The notes beneath the pieces are model-generated. The model made no database searches. It was not told where the DNA came from and worked only from the letters and a program-made list of their open reading frames with translations. A stretch of 64,000 nucleotides of DNA, taken from contig LJNS01000002.1 of NCBI GenBank assembly GCA_001303245.1, positions 2,933 to 66,932 of the forward strand, read 5' to 3'. The position numbers were made by a program, and so were the translations under genes. Below are positions 42,315 to 52,571 of the stretch, one piece after another. This DNA is from Gammaproteobacteria bacterium SG8_30. GTDB taxonomy: Bacteria; Pseudomonadota; Gammaproteobacteria; Steroidobacterales; Steroidobacteraceae. Each line of letters begins with the position of its first letter. Within the stretch, counting starts at the first letter, position 1.

Positions 42315-43781
42315 ATGACGTCATTCAGCACGAAGAGCACCGCGGCGGCCGGAGCACTCGCCATGCTCCTCGGTGGCACCGGCGGCCCAACGGTGGCCGC
42401 CGACGCTGCGACCGTTTCCAAGTCGGAGATCAAGCGCGCGCAGCAGATGCACGTGCAGGTCACGCAGTCGCAGGGCGTGTACCCGGATCCGGCCGTAAAC
42501 GACTACGTCCGCGAACTGGGACAGAAGATGGCCGCCGTCAGCGACATGCCCGACCTCGAGTGGCAATTCACCGTCCTCGATACCGACGCGATCAACGCCT
42601 TCACGACGGGTGGCGGTTACGTCTACGTCTCGCGCGGCCTGCTGGCCTATCTCGACTCCGAGGCCGAGCTGGCAGCCGTGCTCGGGCACGAGATCGGTCA
42701 CGTCACCGGCAAGCACCCGTCGCGACAGCAGACGCAGGGCACGCTCGCCGGAATCGCGAGCGCCGCCGCGGCGATCCTCACCCGGCAGCCTGCCCTCGGC
42801 GACCTGACGAGCGTCGCCGGAACGGCGATCGTGCGCGGCTACGGGCGCGAGATGGAACTCGAGGCCGACGAGATAGGTGCGCGCTACCTCGCGCGCGCGG
42901 GCTACGACCCCGAGGCGATGATACGGGTGGTCGCCACGCTCAAGGACCAGGAGCGCTTCGAGAAGGACCGCGCGCGCGCCGAAGGCCGCGAGCCACGCGT
43001 CTACCACGGCCTGTTCTCCACCCACCCCGACAACGACACGCGGCTCAAGGAAGTGATCGCCGCGGCCGGCGTGGCCAAGGTCTCGGCCACCGGCGAGGAG
43101 CAGAACCGCGAGCGCTTCCTGCACGCCATCAACGGCCTGGCCTTCGGCTCGAGCCGCGGCCAGGGCATGGTGCGCGGCAACCGTTTCTACCACGCCAACT
43201 ACCAGTTCACGATGGCCTTCCCGCAGGACTGGCGGGTCGACAACAACGCGAACGAGCTCGTGGCTGTTTCGCCCGACAAGAACCACTACCTGCAGCTCAC
43301 GGCGCAGGCGCCGCCGCCAGGCGTGACCAGCCCGCGCGAGTTCGCGCTGCGTGGACTGGCCGATCGCCGCCTGGACCGTGCCGAGGAGCTCGAGATCAAC
43401 GGGCTCGATGCCTACAGCGTCATCGTGCGCGGCGATCCGTCACCGTATGACAACAGCTCGAACGTCCGCTACGTCATCATCAGCTTCAACAACCTGATGT
43501 GGATCGTGCGCGGCGCCAGCCGGGCGGACGACCCGGTGCCGTCGGGCGACGTCCTGTTCATGTCCGCCGCCAAGACGTTCCGGCAACTGCGGTCCAACGA
43601 GTTCCGGCTCGCCGAGCCGTACCGGCTGCGGATCGTCAAGGTACCCGAGGGCTACGACATGGAGAAGATCGCGGCACGCTCGCCGCTCGAGGAGTACTCC
43701 CTCGAGGAGCACCGGCTGATCAACGGGCTGTACCCGGACGGCGAGCCGCAGACCGGCGACTACATCAAGTTCGTCCGCTAG
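42315..43781 (+). CDS. periplasmic M48 family zinc metalloprotease
   Basis: This 488-residue protein has an N-terminal export signal (hydrophobic 10-29). The M48 catalytic site is VLGHEIGHVTGKH (HExxH) with the third ligand in MELEADEIGARYLARAG. INAFTTGGGYVYVSRGLL is the usual substrate groove strand. Unlike BepA, the C-terminal half lacks clear TPR repeats. It instead contains beta-rich segments (FYHANYQFTMAFPQDWRVDN), resembling proteases annotated as M48 plus a PDZ-like or unknown C-terminal domain. A role in outer-membrane protein quality control is plausible. The 3' end overlaps rdgB by 17 bp, tail to tail. Confidence 0.9.
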   Translation: MTSFSTKSTAAAGALAMLLGGTGGPTVAADAATVSKSEIKRAQQMHVQVTQSQGVYPDPAVNDYVRELGQKMAAVSDMPDLEWQFTVLDTDAINAFTTGGGYVYVSRGLLAYLDSEAELAAVLGHEIGHVTGKHPSRQQTQGTLAGIASAAAAILTRQPALGDLTSVAGTAIVRGYGREMELEADEIGARYLARAGYDPEAMIRVVATLKDQERFEKDRARAEGREPRVYHGLFSTHPDNDTRLKEVIAAAGVAKVSATGEEQNRERFLHAINGLAFGSSRGQGMVRGNRFYHANYQFTMAFPQDWRVDNNANELVAVSPDKNHYLQLTAQAPPPGVTSPREFALRGLADRRLDRAEELEINGLDAYSVIVRGDPSPYDNSSNVRYVIISFNNLMWIVRGASRADDPVPSGDVLFMSAAKTFRQLRSNEFRLAEPYRLRIVKVPEGYDMEKIAARSPLEEYSLEEHRLINGLYPDGEPQTGDYIKFVR

Positions 43782-44376
43782 CCCGCCCGCTGAGGGCCGC
43801 CACGAGAGCGCGCAGCGCCTGCCCGCGATGGCTGACGCGGTTCTTCAGGTCGTCCGGCATCCCGGCGGCCGTGAGACCCGACGACCCTGCGATCAGGAAC
43901 AGCGGGTCGTAGCCGAAGCCCCCGGACCCCTGGCGCTCGGTACCGATCCGTCCTTCCCACGAAGCCTCGCAGACGAGCGGCGCGGGATCGGCGGCGTCTG
44001 CCACGAACACGATGGCACAACGGTAACGCGCCGTGCGCCGCTCCGGGGGCACTCCCGAGAGGTCGGCCAGCAGCCGGTCGTTGTTGTCCTCGTCGCTCGA
44101 GCCTTCGCCGGCGTAGCGCGCCGAGCGGACCCCCGGCGCCCCGCCTAGCGCATCCACCTCGAGGCCCGAGTCGTCGGCGATGGCCGGCAGCCCGCTGCCG
44201 CGAGCGGCGTGGCGCGCCTTGACGAGCGCATTGTCGACGAAGCTCTCGCCGTCCTCGACCGGCGGCTCGATGCCGAAGGCGGACTGAGGAACCGCCTCGA
44301 AGCCCACGTCGGCCAGCAGCTGCCGCATCTCGCGCAGCTTGCCGGCATTGCCGGTGGCGAGCACGACCTTGTCCAC
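43765..44376 (-). CDS. rdgB: non-canonical purine NTP pyrophosphatase (RdgB/HAM1)
   Basis: RdgB removes ITP, dITP and XTP from the nucleotide pool. The family starts at M-x-KVVLATGN, so the GTG at 44376 (VDKVVLATGNAGKLREM) is chosen, giving 203 residues; an adjacent GTG at 44379 is possible. Key segments are ADDSGLEVDALGGAPGVRSARYAGE, GSGGFGYDPLFLI and the C-terminal VSHRGQAL. It lies 20 bp after rph, as in many proteobacteria. Confidence 0.95.
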   Translation of the reverse strand: MDKVVLATGNAGKLREMRQLLADVGFEAVPQSAFGIEPPVEDGESFVDNALVKARHAARGSGLPAIADDSGLEVDALGGAPGVRSARYAGEGSSDEDNNDRLLADLSGVPPERRTARYRCAIVFVADAADPAPLVCEASWEGRIGTERQGSGGFGYDPLFLIAGSSGLTAAGMPDDLKNRVSHRGQALRALVAALSGRASGRT

Positions 44377-44396
44377 CACGCCGCCGGGCGGGCCGC

Positions 44397-45152
44397 TCAG
44401 GGCAAGCGGCCGTCGAGCGCCTCGAGCTGCAAGGCGCACAAACCGGCGATCCCCGCGACAGCGAGGTCGAGCAGGGCATCGAGTTCCTCGCGGCGGAACG
44501 CGTGGCCCTCGGCCGTCCCTTGCACCTCGATGAATGCGCCGCCCGAGTTCATGACCACGTTCATGTCCGTCTCCGCTTCCGAGTCCTCGGCGTAGTCGAG
44601 GTCGAGCACGGGCAGGCCCGACACGATGCCGACGGAGACCGCCGCCACCTGGCCGTGCAGCGGGCTTGCTTCCAGCGCCTTGCGGCGCCTGAGGGCGCGT
44701 ATGGCGTCCGCGAGGGCGACGTAGCCGCCGGTGATTGCGGCGGTGCGCGTTCCGCCATCGGCCTGCAGTACGTCGCAGTCGATCGTGATGGTGCGCTCAC
44801 CGAGCGCGCGCAGGTCGATGCAGGCTCGGAGCGAGCGTCCGATCAGGCGCTGGATCTCGAGCGTCCGGCCGCCCTGCCGCCCGCGGGCGGCCTCTCGCGG
44901 ACTGCGCGTGTGCGTGGCGCGTGGCAGCATCCCGTACTCGGCCGTCACCCAACCCTGCCCGCTGTTCCGCAGGAAGGCCGGGACACCGGTTTCGACGCTG
45001 GCGGTACACAGCACGCGGGTGTCGCCGAACTCGACCAGTACGGAACCCTCGGCGTGCCGGGTGTAGCCGCGGGTAAAGCGCACGGGGCGAAGCTCGTCGG
45101 CGGCGCGGCCCTGGCGTCGTCCCGCTCCCGCGGGCGGCGTCAGCCCAGCCAA
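44397..45152 (-). CDS. rph: ribonuclease PH
   Basis: RNase PH trims tRNA 3' ends by phosphorolysis. Family segments are [74 protein letters not shown] and [16 protein letters not shown]. No ATG or GTG precedes the conserved part. The best start is a TTG at 45152, which overlaps the PP2C 3' end by 13 bp and gives 251 residues. Confidence 0.93.
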   Translation of the reverse strand: MAGLTPPAGAGRRQGRAADELRPVRFTRGYTRHAEGSVLVEFGDTRVLCTASVETGVPAFLRNSGQGWVTAEYGMLPRATHTRSPREAARGRQGGRTLEIQRLIGRSLRACIDLRALGERTITIDCDVLQADGGTRTAAITGGYVALADAIRALRRRKALEASPLHGQVAAVSVGIVSGLPVLDLDYAEDSEAETDMNVVMNSGGAFIEVQGTAEGHAFRREELDALLDLAVAGIAGLCALQLEALDGRLP

Positions 45153-45883
45153 CGCAGCGCCGCCACGGTGGTGTTGTCGCTGTTCGGCGCCGAGGCTGCG
45201 ACCGCCCGGTCCACCAGCTCGGACAGCGCCTCGGCCAGCGGCTTTCCGTCCGGGCGCCAGAACGAAGCGATGTCGGCGTCCTTGAGGTTGGCCCAGAGCC
45301 CGTCGGAACAGACGAGCAGGATGTCGTTGGGCACGAGCGGACGGCGCGGCGAAACGGTCATGTCCGGCAGGGCCGCCTCCCCCCCGATGCACGACTCCAC
45401 GTAGTTGCGCATCGGGTGGCCGTGAACCTCATCCTCCCGGATCATGCCCTCGCGCAGCAGCTGCTCGACGTGGCTGTGATCGCGGGTCCGTTCGACGAGG
45501 CCGCCGTTGCGGATGTGGTAGACACGGCTGTCGCCCAGGTGCGCCCAATACGCGGAAGCGCCCTGCACGAGGCACACCGCGCAGGTGGCGCGCGGCCGCT
45601 TGTCCACCGGCAGCTTGGTCCCGGCCGCCACCACCGCCTCGTGCGCGCGGCCGAGCGCCAGGTGCAGGAATCCGAGCGGGTCGAACAGCGGGTGCTCCTC
45701 GGCACTGAAGGCGTCGATCAGCGCCTTGCGGCCGATCTCGGCCGCGAGCGCGCCGTCCGCATGCCCGCCCATGCCGTCCATCGTCACGAGGAGGGCACAG
45801 TTCCGGTCGGCGACGACCGCGGCGCGATCCTGGTTTTCCTCGCGATGCCCGACGTCGCTGACGTCCGCAAACTCTATCTGCAA
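45140..45883 (-). CDS. PP2C-family Ser/Thr protein phosphatase
   Basis: A TTG start at 45883, with GGGAGG 5 nt upstream, gives 247 residues beginning [22 protein letters not shown]2C metal motifs are [41 protein letters not shown] and [10 protein letters not shown]. Such phosphatases reverse bacterial Ser/Thr phosphorylation and often pair with a membrane kinase. No kinase adjoins it here; the nearest is the operon at 4705-6990. It is coupled to rph and diverges from yicC. Confidence 0.93.
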   Translation of the reverse strand: MQIEFADVSDVGHREENQDRAAVVADRNCALLVTMDGMGGHADGALAAEIGRKALIDAFSAEEHPLFDPLGFLHLALGRAHEAVVAAGTKLPVDKRPRATCAVCLVQGASAYWAHLGDSRVYHIRNGGLVERTRDHSHVEQLLREGMIREDEVHGHPMRNYVESCIGGEAALPDMTVSPRRPLVPNDILLVCSDGLWANLKDADIASFWRPDGKPLAEALSELVDRAVAASAPNSDNTTVAALRWLG

Positions 45884-45992
45884 GCGACCTCCCGGCCCGG
45901 TCCTGTCCCATCTGTTATTCTGGCGCAAAAGCTTACATGAGCGGCGCCGGATTCGTGAGCGGACGGCGGCGAGCCGCGGCGGGGATGAATCG

Positions 45993-46859
45993 ATGATTCG
46001 CAGCATGACCGGCTTTGCCCGGAGCGAGCAGAGCACCTCATTCGGCAATCTCGCCTGGGAGCTGCGCAGCGTCAATCACCGCTATCTCGAGATCTCGCTG
46101 CGCCTGCCTGAGGATTTCCGTGCGGCCGAGGGCGAGTTCCGCCAGGCCATCGCGGCCATCGCACGGCGCGGGAAGGTCGAGGCCATTCTCTACTTCCGGC
46201 CCGTGACCGCGGCCGCTCCGGAGTTCGAGCTCAACGAGCCGCTGCTCGAGCGGTTGATCGAGCGCGCCACGCAGATCCGCAGCCGGCTCGCCGATGCCGC
46301 CGACATCAACGCCGTCGACCTGCTGCGCTGGCCGGGCGTCGTCCGCGAGGGCGAGCGTGACACCGGTCCCCAGCTCGCCGCGGCGCACGTGCTGCTGCGA
46401 GAGGCCCTCGCCGCATTCGCGGACTCGCGGGCGAGCGAGGGTGGCCGCATCGCCGACCTGCTGGCCAGCCGCTGCGACTTGGTCGAGTCGCTCGCCAACG
46501 AGGTGAGCGGTCGCCTGCCCGAGGTCCGGCAGCGGATCCGGGACAGGCTCAACGAGCGGCTGGCGCAGGTCGCCGTCGAGCCGAACGCGGACCGCCTGGA
46601 GCAGGAGATCGTGATCGCGCTGCACAAGATGGACGTCGACGAGGAACTCGACCGTTTGCGCAGCCACGTCGTGGAGATGCGCAAGGTCATCGCTGCCGAC
46701 GAGCCGGCGGGGCGCCGGCTGGACTTCCTGATGCAGGAGTTCAACCGCGAGGCCAACACGCTGTCCTCAAAGTCCCAGGACGTCGAGACCAGCCGGGCGG
46801 CGGTCGAGATGAAGGTCCTGATCGAGCAGATGCGCGAGCAGGTGCAGAACGTCGAGTAG
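45993..46859 (+). CDS. yicC: YicC family endoribonuclease-like protein
   Basis: The ATG at 45993 gives 288 residues that start MIRSMTGFARSEQS, the family signature. SVNHRYLEISLRLPEDF and the C-terminal LDFLMQEFNREANTLSSKSQ match both conserved YicC domains. E. coli YicC is linked to stationary phase and small-RNA decay. It reads away from the PP2C-rph-rdgB run; gmk, its usual neighbour in many genomes, lies about 10 kb further on here. Confidence 0.95.
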   Translation: MIRSMTGFARSEQSTSFGNLAWELRSVNHRYLEISLRLPEDFRAAEGEFRQAIAAIARRGKVEAILYFRPVTAAAPEFELNEPLLERLIERATQIRSRLADAADINAVDLLRWPGVVREGERDTGPQLAAAHVLLREALAAFADSRASEGGRIADLLASRCDLVESLANEVSGRLPEVRQRIRDRLNERLAQVAVEPNADRLEQEIVIALHKMDVDEELDRLRSHVVEMRKVIAADEPAGRRLDFLMQEFNREANTLSSKSQDVETSRAAVEMKVLIEQMREQVQNVE

Positions 46860-46932
46860 CTCCCGACGCCCTGACGCTGCGCGACCGGTGCAGTATCCGA
46901 GTCGCCACCCCCGGGGGTCGGCGCGATCCCGC

Positions 46933-48357
46933 CTAGAGCCGGACCATCACGTGGCGGACCACGCTGTAGTCTTCCAGCGCGTAGGACGACAGGTCCTTGC
47001 CGTATCCGGAGCGCTTGAAGCCGCCGTGCGGCATCTCGCTGACCAGCATGAAGTGCGTATTGATCCAGGTGCAGCCGTATTGGAGGCGGGCGGCGACCTG
47101 CATCGCGCGGCCGACGTCCCGCGTCCACACGGAGGAGGCCAGGCCGTACTCGGAGTCATTGGCCCAGGACACGGCCTGGTCCACGTCTTTGAAGCGTGTC
47201 ACCGAGACCACCGGTCCGAAGACCTCGCGCCGGACGATCTCGTCGGCCTGGCGCGCACCGGCCACGACCGTCGGCTCGTAGAAGAAGCCACGTCCCGTCG
47301 GGGCGCTCCCACCCGCGGTGATCTCCACGTGCTTCAGCGCAGACGCGCGCTCGACGAACCCGGCGACCCGCTCGCGTTGCGCCGCGCTGATCAGCGGGCC
47401 CATCTCGACGCCCGGCTCCTCCTGGCGGCCCACCTTGATCGAGGAAGCCGCCGAGCTCAGGTCGGCCACCAGCTTCTCGTAGATCTTCGGGCCGGCGTAG
47501 AGCCGGCAGGCGGCCGTGCAGTCCTGGCCCGCGTTGTAGAAACCGAAGCCGCGGATACCGGCGACCACCTCGTCGAGATCTGCGTCGTCGAAGACGATGA
47601 CGGGCGCCTTGCCGCCCAGTTCGAGGTGCGTGCGCTTGATGCCCTTCGAGGCGGCCTTGAGGATCTTCTGTCCCGTCGAGATGTCGCCGGTGAGCGAGAC
47701 CATGCGCACACGCGGGTGGCTCACCAGCGAGGCGCCGACGGTCTCGCCGCGGCCCGCGACCACGTTGACGACGCCCGCCGGGAACAGTCCGGCCAGCGCT
47801 TCGGCGAGCTTGAGCGTCGTCAGCGGCGTCTGCTCGGAGGGCTTGATGACCACCGTGTTGCCCGCGGCCAGCGCCGGCGCGAGCTTCCACGCCGCCATCA
47901 TCAACGGATAGTTCCAGGGAGCGATCGAGGCCACCACGCCGACCGGGTCCCGGCGGATCATGCTGGTGAAGCCGGCCAGGTACTCCCCCGCCACCGCCCC
48001 GTGCATGGCGCGGGCCGCGCCCGCGAAGAAGCGGAACACGTCGGCGATCGCCGGGATCTCGTCGCTGAGCGCCGCCGGGAGCGGCTTGCCGCAGTTGGCC
48101 GACTCGAGGCGCGCATACTCCGCGCCCTCCTGCTCGATGTGGTCGGCGAGGCGGAGCAGCAGCGCTGCGCGATCCTTAGGCGGCGTCGCCGCCCAGCCAG
48201 GAAAGGCGGTCTCGGCAGCACGCACGGCGGCGTCCACCTGCTCGCGCGTGGCCTCCGCGATGCGGGCAATCACCTTGCCCGACGCCGGATCGAGGACGTT
48301 CTCCAGCTCGCCCTGGCCGGCCACGAGGCGGCCGCCGATCAACAGTTTCTTCTGCAT
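46933..48357 (-). CDS. patD: gamma-aminobutyraldehyde dehydrogenase
   Basis: This enzyme oxidises 4-aminobutanal to GABA in putrescine catabolism. The 474-residue product equals E. coli PatD in length and aligns closely along its whole length. Examples are the start [54 protein letters not shown], the catalytic Cys in [14 protein letters not shown], and [20 protein letters not shown]. It is the last gene of a polyamine-type ABC operon, 23 bp after the second permease. Confidence 0.95.
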   Translation of the reverse strand: MQKKLLIGGRLVAGQGELENVLDPASGKVIARIAEATREQVDAAVRAAETAFPGWAATPPKDRAALLLRLADHIEQEGAEYARLESANCGKPLPAALSDEIPAIADVFRFFAGAARAMHGAVAGEYLAGFTSMIRRDPVGVVASIAPWNYPLMMAAWKLAPALAAGNTVVIKPSEQTPLTTLKLAEALAGLFPAGVVNVVAGRGETVGASLVSHPRVRMVSLTGDISTGQKILKAASKGIKRTHLELGGKAPVIVFDDADLDEVVAGIRGFGFYNAGQDCTAACRLYAGPKIYEKLVADLSSAASSIKVGRQEEPGVEMGPLISAAQRERVAGFVERASALKHVEITAGGSAPTGRGFFYEPTVVAGARQADEIVRREVFGPVVSVTRFKDVDQAVSWANDSEYGLASSVWTRDVGRAMQVAARLQYGCTWINTHFMLVSEMPHGGFKRSGYGKDLSSYALEDYSVVRHVMVRL

Positions 48358-48380
48358 GGTCCGATCTCCGGGTAGGTGGC

Positions 48381-49193
48381 TCACAGGTTCGGTTCGGTCG
48401 TCCCGGGACGCGTCAGCCGGTAAGCCAGCAGGATCGGGACGAGCGTCACCAGCACGACGGTGACGGCGACGACGTTGGTGATCGGCCGCTCGCGCGGCCG
48501 GAACAGCTCGTTGAAGAACCAGATGGGCAGGGTCCGCTCGTGACCCGCCGTGAACAGGGTGACGATGATCTCGTCGAAAGATAGCGCGAACGCCAGCATC
48601 CCGCCGGCGAGCAGCGCCGTGGCGATCTGCGGCAGCAGCACGTAGCGGAAAGTCTGCGCGCCGTCGGCACCGAGGTCCATCGAGGCCTCGATCCAGCTCT
48701 GGGGCAGGCGGCGGAGCCGCGCGATGACGTTGTTGTACACGATCACGATGCAGAAGGTGGCGTGTCCGGTCACTATCGTCCAGAAGCCGGGCTGGATGCC
48801 GCCGAGCTTGAACGCCGACAGCAGGGCGATGCCCGTAATGATCCCGGGCAGCGCGATTGGCAGCACGAACAGCAGCGTGACCGCCTCGCGGCCGCGGAAC
48901 CGGCTGCGCGCGAGTGCGAAGGCCGCAAGCGTGCCGAGCACCAGCGCCATGGCCGTCGCCACCGTCGCGACCGCGAGTGAGAGCCTGAGCGCCGCCCAGA
49001 TGTCCTCGCGAGCGAAGGCCACGGCGAACCAGTGCAGCGTGAGTCCGGGCGGCGGGAACTGGTAGGTCCGGTCTTCGGTAGTGAACGCATAGAGCAGGAT
49101 GACCCACACCGGAAGGTGCAGGAAGGCGAGGCCTGCGAAAGCGGCGATCCGCGCGCCCGTGGACGGCCGGTTCCAGTCGCGGTCAGAGCGCAT
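48381..49193 (-). CDS. ABC transporter permease, PotC/YdcV-like
   Basis: This 270-residue inner-membrane protein has six predicted helices. The cytoplasmic EAA loop [23 protein letters not shown] docks to the ATPase. [25 protein letters not shown] and [13 protein letters not shown] are typical of spermidine/putrescine permease 2 (PotC/YdcV). It overlaps the upstream permease gene by 11 bp. Confidence 0.93.
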   Translation of the reverse strand: MRSDRDWNRPSTGARIAAFAGLAFLHLPVWVILLYAFTTEDRTYQFPPPGLTLHWFAVAFAREDIWAALRLSLAVATVATAMALVLGTLAAFALARSRFRGREAVTLLFVLPIALPGIITGIALLSAFKLGGIQPGFWTIVTGHATFCIVIVYNNVIARLRRLPQSWIEASMDLGADGAQTFRYVLLPQIATALLAGGMLAFALSFDEIIVTLFTAGHERTLPIWFFNELFRPRERPITNVVAVTVVLVTLVPILLAYRLTRPGTTEPNL

Positions 49194-50091
49194 CGAAGGC
49201 TCCCAGACGCTTCGCCAGCGCGAGATAGAGGCCGATCAGCACGATCGGCACCACCGAAAAGGCTGCCGCGAGCGGAATGTTCCCGGCGGTGCCCTGCTGC
49301 TGGTAGACCATCATCCCGATGAAGTAGCCCGGTGCCCCCACGACGCTCGGGATGATGTAGTCGCCCAGCGTCAGCGAAAAGGTGAACACCGAGCCCGCCG
49401 CCAGCCCGGGCAACGCCAGCGGCAGCACGACGTTGCGGAAGGTCTGCCCGGGACGCGCACCGAGATCCGCCGAGGCCTGCAGCAGCGAGTCCGGCACGCG
49501 CTCGAGCGCGGCGGCAAGCGGCAGGATCATGAACGGCAGCCACATGTACACGAACACGATGAACATGCCGAGGTAGGACGAGGCCAGCGACGGCCCGCCG
49601 ACGACCGGCGCGGCGAGCGCGCCCTCGAGCGCCGGCGTGAGCCCGAGCTGGTCGACGAACCAGGACAGGATGCCCTGCTTGGCCAGCACGAGTCGCCAGG
49701 CATAGACCTTGACAAGGTAGCTGGTCCACATGGGCATCATGACACCGACGTAGAAGAACCCCTTCATGGCCGGTCCGGCATGCCTGGCCATGTAGTTGGC
49801 GACCGGAAAGGCGATGACCGCAGCAGCCAGCGTCACCGCCACCGCCATGCCGAGGGTGCGCAGGATGATGTCGACGTTGGCCGGATGGCTCAGCAGCTGG
49901 CGGTAGGTCGCGAGTGTCAACTCCGGTACGATCCGGGCCGTGAACTCGTCTATCGCGTACAAGCTCTGCAGCAGCAGCGCAAGAAGCGACCCGAGATAGA
50001 CGATTCCGAGCCACAGGAGCGGCGGCAACAACAGCAAGGCGAGGTAGAAACCGCGCCGGCCGTACAGCTTGGCCGACAGGACCCGCATCAT
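49183..50091 (-). CDS. ABC transporter permease, PotB/YdcU-like
   Basis: The start is the first of two adjacent ATGs (50091), overlapping the ATPase stop, giving 302 residues. Six helices and the EAA loop [20 protein letters not shown] are clear. [20 protein letters not shown] and [15 protein letters not shown] resemble PotB/PotH/YdcU. It pairs with the next permease to form the channel. Confidence 0.93.
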   Translation of the reverse strand: MMRVLSAKLYGRRGFYLALLLLPPLLWLGIVYLGSLLALLLQSLYAIDEFTARIVPELTLATYRQLLSHPANVDIILRTLGMAVAVTLAAAVIAFPVANYMARHAGPAMKGFFYVGVMMPMWTSYLVKVYAWRLVLAKQGILSWFVDQLGLTPALEGALAAPVVGGPSLASSYLGMFIVFVYMWLPFMILPLAAALERVPDSLLQASADLGARPGQTFRNVVLPLALPGLAAGSVFTFSLTLGDYIIPSVVGAPGYFIGMMVYQQQGTAGNIPLAAAFSVVPIVLIGLYLALAKRLGAFDAL

Positions 50092-51122
50092 GGTATCGGA
50101 GGGCCTTCGACGAGAGGCACCGCGCTTTCCGGTGACCACGCCAGCAGGACCCGGTCGCCCGCTGCCGGCATCTGCCCGGCGGGCTCGGACTCGGGACGTG
50201 CCGCCGTCAGCACTGGGCCCGCATCGATCCTGACGTGCCAGCGGCTCGCGGCGCCGTGGTACTGGACGTCCTCCAGGCGTCCTTCACAGGTGATCGCGCC
50301 GGCGCGTACCGGCTGGGCCGGCACGAGGACTTCGATGAGCTCGGGCCTGATCGCGAACGGCCGTGCCTCGCCGGTCAGGCGTGCCGCGACGTGGGCTTCC
50401 ACCACGTTGGCGCTGCCGACAAACCGGGCCACGAAGGCGGTGCGTGGCCGCACGTAGAGGACACGAGGTGCATCGAGCTGTTCGATGCGACCCTCCCGGA
50501 ATACGGCGATGCGGTCGGCCATGCTGAGCGCCTCGCCCTGGTCGTGGGTCACGTAGACGAACGTGATGCCGAGCCTGTGCTGCAGCGTCTTGAGCTCGGT
50601 CTGCATCTCCTCGCGCAGACGCAGGTCCAGCGCTCCGAGCGGTTCGTCGAGCAGCAGCACCTTCGGTCGGTTGATCAGCGCCCTGGCGAGCGCCACCCGT
50701 TGTTTCTGGCCGCCCGAGAGCTGGCCGGGCCGGCGGTCGGCCAGTTCCTCGAGCTGCACGAGCCCCAGCACCTCGAGCGCACTACGCCTGCGGGCGGTCG
50801 CGGGCACGCCGCGCACCTTCAGTCCGTAGGCTACGTTGTCCGCCACGCTCATGTGCGGAAACAGTGCGTAGTCCTGAAAGACGGTATTGACGTTGCGCTC
50901 GAACGGCGGGGTGGCCGTCACGTCCTCGCCGTCGAGCAGGACCGAGCCCTGTGTCGGCCGGTCAAAGCCGGCGATCAACCTGAGGCACGTCGTCTTGCCG
51001 GAGCCCGAGGGGCCCAGGAGGGCGAAGAACTCCCCCGGCGCGACGGCGAGCGATACCTGCTCGAGCGCCGTGACGGACCCGAAGCGCCGGCCGACGCCCC
51101 GGAGCTCTATTGCCGCGGTCAT
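50088..51122 (-). CDS. ABC transporter ATP-binding protein, PotA/YdcT-like
   Basis: The ATG at 51122 ([20 protein letters not shown]) gives 344 residues; the frame extends upstream without homology. Walker A is [18 protein letters not shown], the signature [15 protein letters not shown], and Walker [13 protein letters not shown] followed by the H-loop [30 protein letters not shown] is typical of PotA. A C-terminal TOBE-like domain (about 250-344) is present. It powers the two permeases downstream. Confidence 0.95.
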   Translation of the reverse strand: MTAAIELRGVGRRFGSVTALEQVSLAVAPGEFFALLGPSGSGKTTCLRLIAGFDRPTQGSVLLDGEDVTATPPFERNVNTVFQDYALFPHMSVADNVAYGLKVRGVPATARRRSALEVLGLVQLEELADRRPGQLSGGQKQRVALARALINRPKVLLLDEPLGALDLRLREEMQTELKTLQHRLGITFVYVTHDQGEALSMADRIAVFREGRIEQLDAPRVLYVRPRTAFVARFVGSANVVEAHVAARLTGEARPFAIRPELIEVLVPAQPVRAGAITCEGRLEDVQYHGAASRWHVRIDAGPVLTAARPESEPAGQMPAAGDRVLLAWSPESAVPLVEGPPIP

Positions 51123-51135
51123 CGCGGTCCCGGCA

Positions 51136-51161
51136 CCGCGAGGCGCGGATGCGCCTCGCGG
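51136..51161 (-). other. intercistronic stem-loop between binding protein and ATPase genes
   Basis: CCGCGAGGCGC and GCGCCTCGCGG form a perfect 11-bp stem with a GGAT gap, in the 56-bp space between the two genes. There is no T run. Similar hairpins after binding-protein genes protect the upstream message from 3' decay, so that more binding protein than transporter is made. Confidence 0.7.
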
Positions 51162-51178
51162 CCCGGACTCCCGGTACG

Positions 51179-52366
51179 TCAGCGTCCGCCCATGACGGCG
51201 ACGTAGTCCGTGCTCCAGCGGCTGTACGGCACGCACTCACCCTGTGCGCACGCCGCCTCCGGCGTCCGCCAGAACCAGATCTTCTCGAAATTGCCGAAGC
51301 CGTTGGTGTCGCATCCGTTCGGGCCTAATAGCTCGTTGCCCGTGCAGGCGGCCGGCACCGCCGGATTCGATCCGAACCACGCGGCAACGTCTCCCTGCAC
51401 CTTCGGGCTGATGGACCACTCCAGCCACTCGTACGCGCAGTTGGGGTGCGCTGCCGTCGCGCTCATCATGGTCGTGTCGGCCCAGCCCGTGGCGCCTTCC
51501 TCGGGTACCACGCTGCCCACCGGCTGCCCGTTCGCAACCAGGGTGTTGACCTGGAACGGCCATGACCCGGAGGCGACGACGCCCTCCGTCGTGAAGTCCT
51601 GCACCTGGACGTTGGCGTCGTGCCAGTAGCGGTGCACCAGCGGATGTTGCGTCCGGAGGAGGCCCAGGACCGCCGCATACTGCGTCTCCGTGAGTGCGTA
51701 CGGGTCGTTGATGCCGAGATCCGGCTGCTTCGACATGAGGTAGACGGCCGCGTCGGCGATGTAGATCGCCCCGTCGTAAGCCTGGATGCGTCCCTTGTTC
51801 GGCTTGCCATCCGGCAGGTCCATGGGCTCGAACACGACGGCCCAGGACGTCGGCGGCTCCGTGAAGGCGACGGTGCTGTACATGAGGACGTTTGGACCCC
51901 ACTGGTACGGGACCCCGTAGTGCTTGCCGTCCACGTAGTGCCACGACGCCCGCTGCAGCCGGGCATCGACGCTCGCGTAGCTAGGCACCCGGGTGACGTC
52001 GACCGGCTGCACCGTATTGCCGCGGATCAGGCGTACCGAAGCGTCGCCGGATGCCGTCACCAGGTCGTACCCGCCCTGTGTCATGAGCGAGACCATCTCG
52101 TCCGAGGTTCCCGCCGTCTTGACATTCACCTTGCAGCCCGTCTTGGTCTCGAAGCCCGTGACCCAGTCGTAGGCGGCGTCGGTCTCCCCCCTTTCGATGT
52201 AACCGGGCCAGGCCACGATGTCGAGCCGACCTTCGAGCTCACCGGCCGCCTTCGCCGGTGGCGGCGTCTCGGCCTGCTTCTTGCCCTGGCAGCCGGCCGT
52301 GGCCATCGCCAGTCCGATCGATAAGGCGGCAGCCCGTGCCGCCAGGACGGATACTCGCAGAGACAT
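51179..52366 (-). CDS. ABC transporter substrate-binding lipoprotein, PotD/YdcS-like
   Basis: The ATG at 52366, behind AGGGGAA, gives 395 residues with lipobox ATAGC (Cys 28). RLDIVAWPGYIERGETDAAY, KVNVKTAGTSDEMVSLMTQG and GVPYQWGPNVLMYSTVAF match the spermidine/putrescine-binding family. The gene order binding protein, ATPase, permease, permease, PatD is that of E. coli ydcSTUV-patD, so the likely ligands are putrescine or related amines. Confidence 0.92.
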   Translation of the reverse strand: MSLRVSVLAARAAALSIGLAMATAGCQGKKQAETPPPAKAAGELEGRLDIVAWPGYIERGETDAAYDWVTGFETKTGCKVNVKTAGTSDEMVSLMTQGGYDLVTASGDASVRLIRGNTVQPVDVTRVPSYASVDARLQRASWHYVDGKHYGVPYQWGPNVLMYSTVAFTEPPTSWAVVFEPMDLPDGKPNKGRIQAYDGAIYIADAAVYLMSKQPDLGINDPYALTETQYAAVLGLLRTQHPLVHRYWHDANVQVQDFTTEGVVASGSWPFQVNTLVANGQPVGSVVPEEGATGWADTTMMSATAAHPNCAYEWLEWSISPKVQGDVAAWFGSNPAVPAACTGNELLGPNGCDTNGFGNFEKIWFWRTPEAACAQGECVPYSRWSTDYVAVMGGR

Positions 52367-52571
52367 GATGGATTCCCCTGAAGATATGACCGTGATCGTC
52401 AAGCCCGTGCCTCGCGTGGGCACATGCGCGAATCTTATGCCCGGCGCGGGCCGCAAGCCACGGTGACCGCGCGGCGGCGGGGCGTACCATCCTCGCCGAC
52501 GCCGGTCCGGACCCGCGCGCGGCCGGCGGAGAGTTCCGAGCGAAGGGAGGAGTCGTGAGGACGGGGACCCG

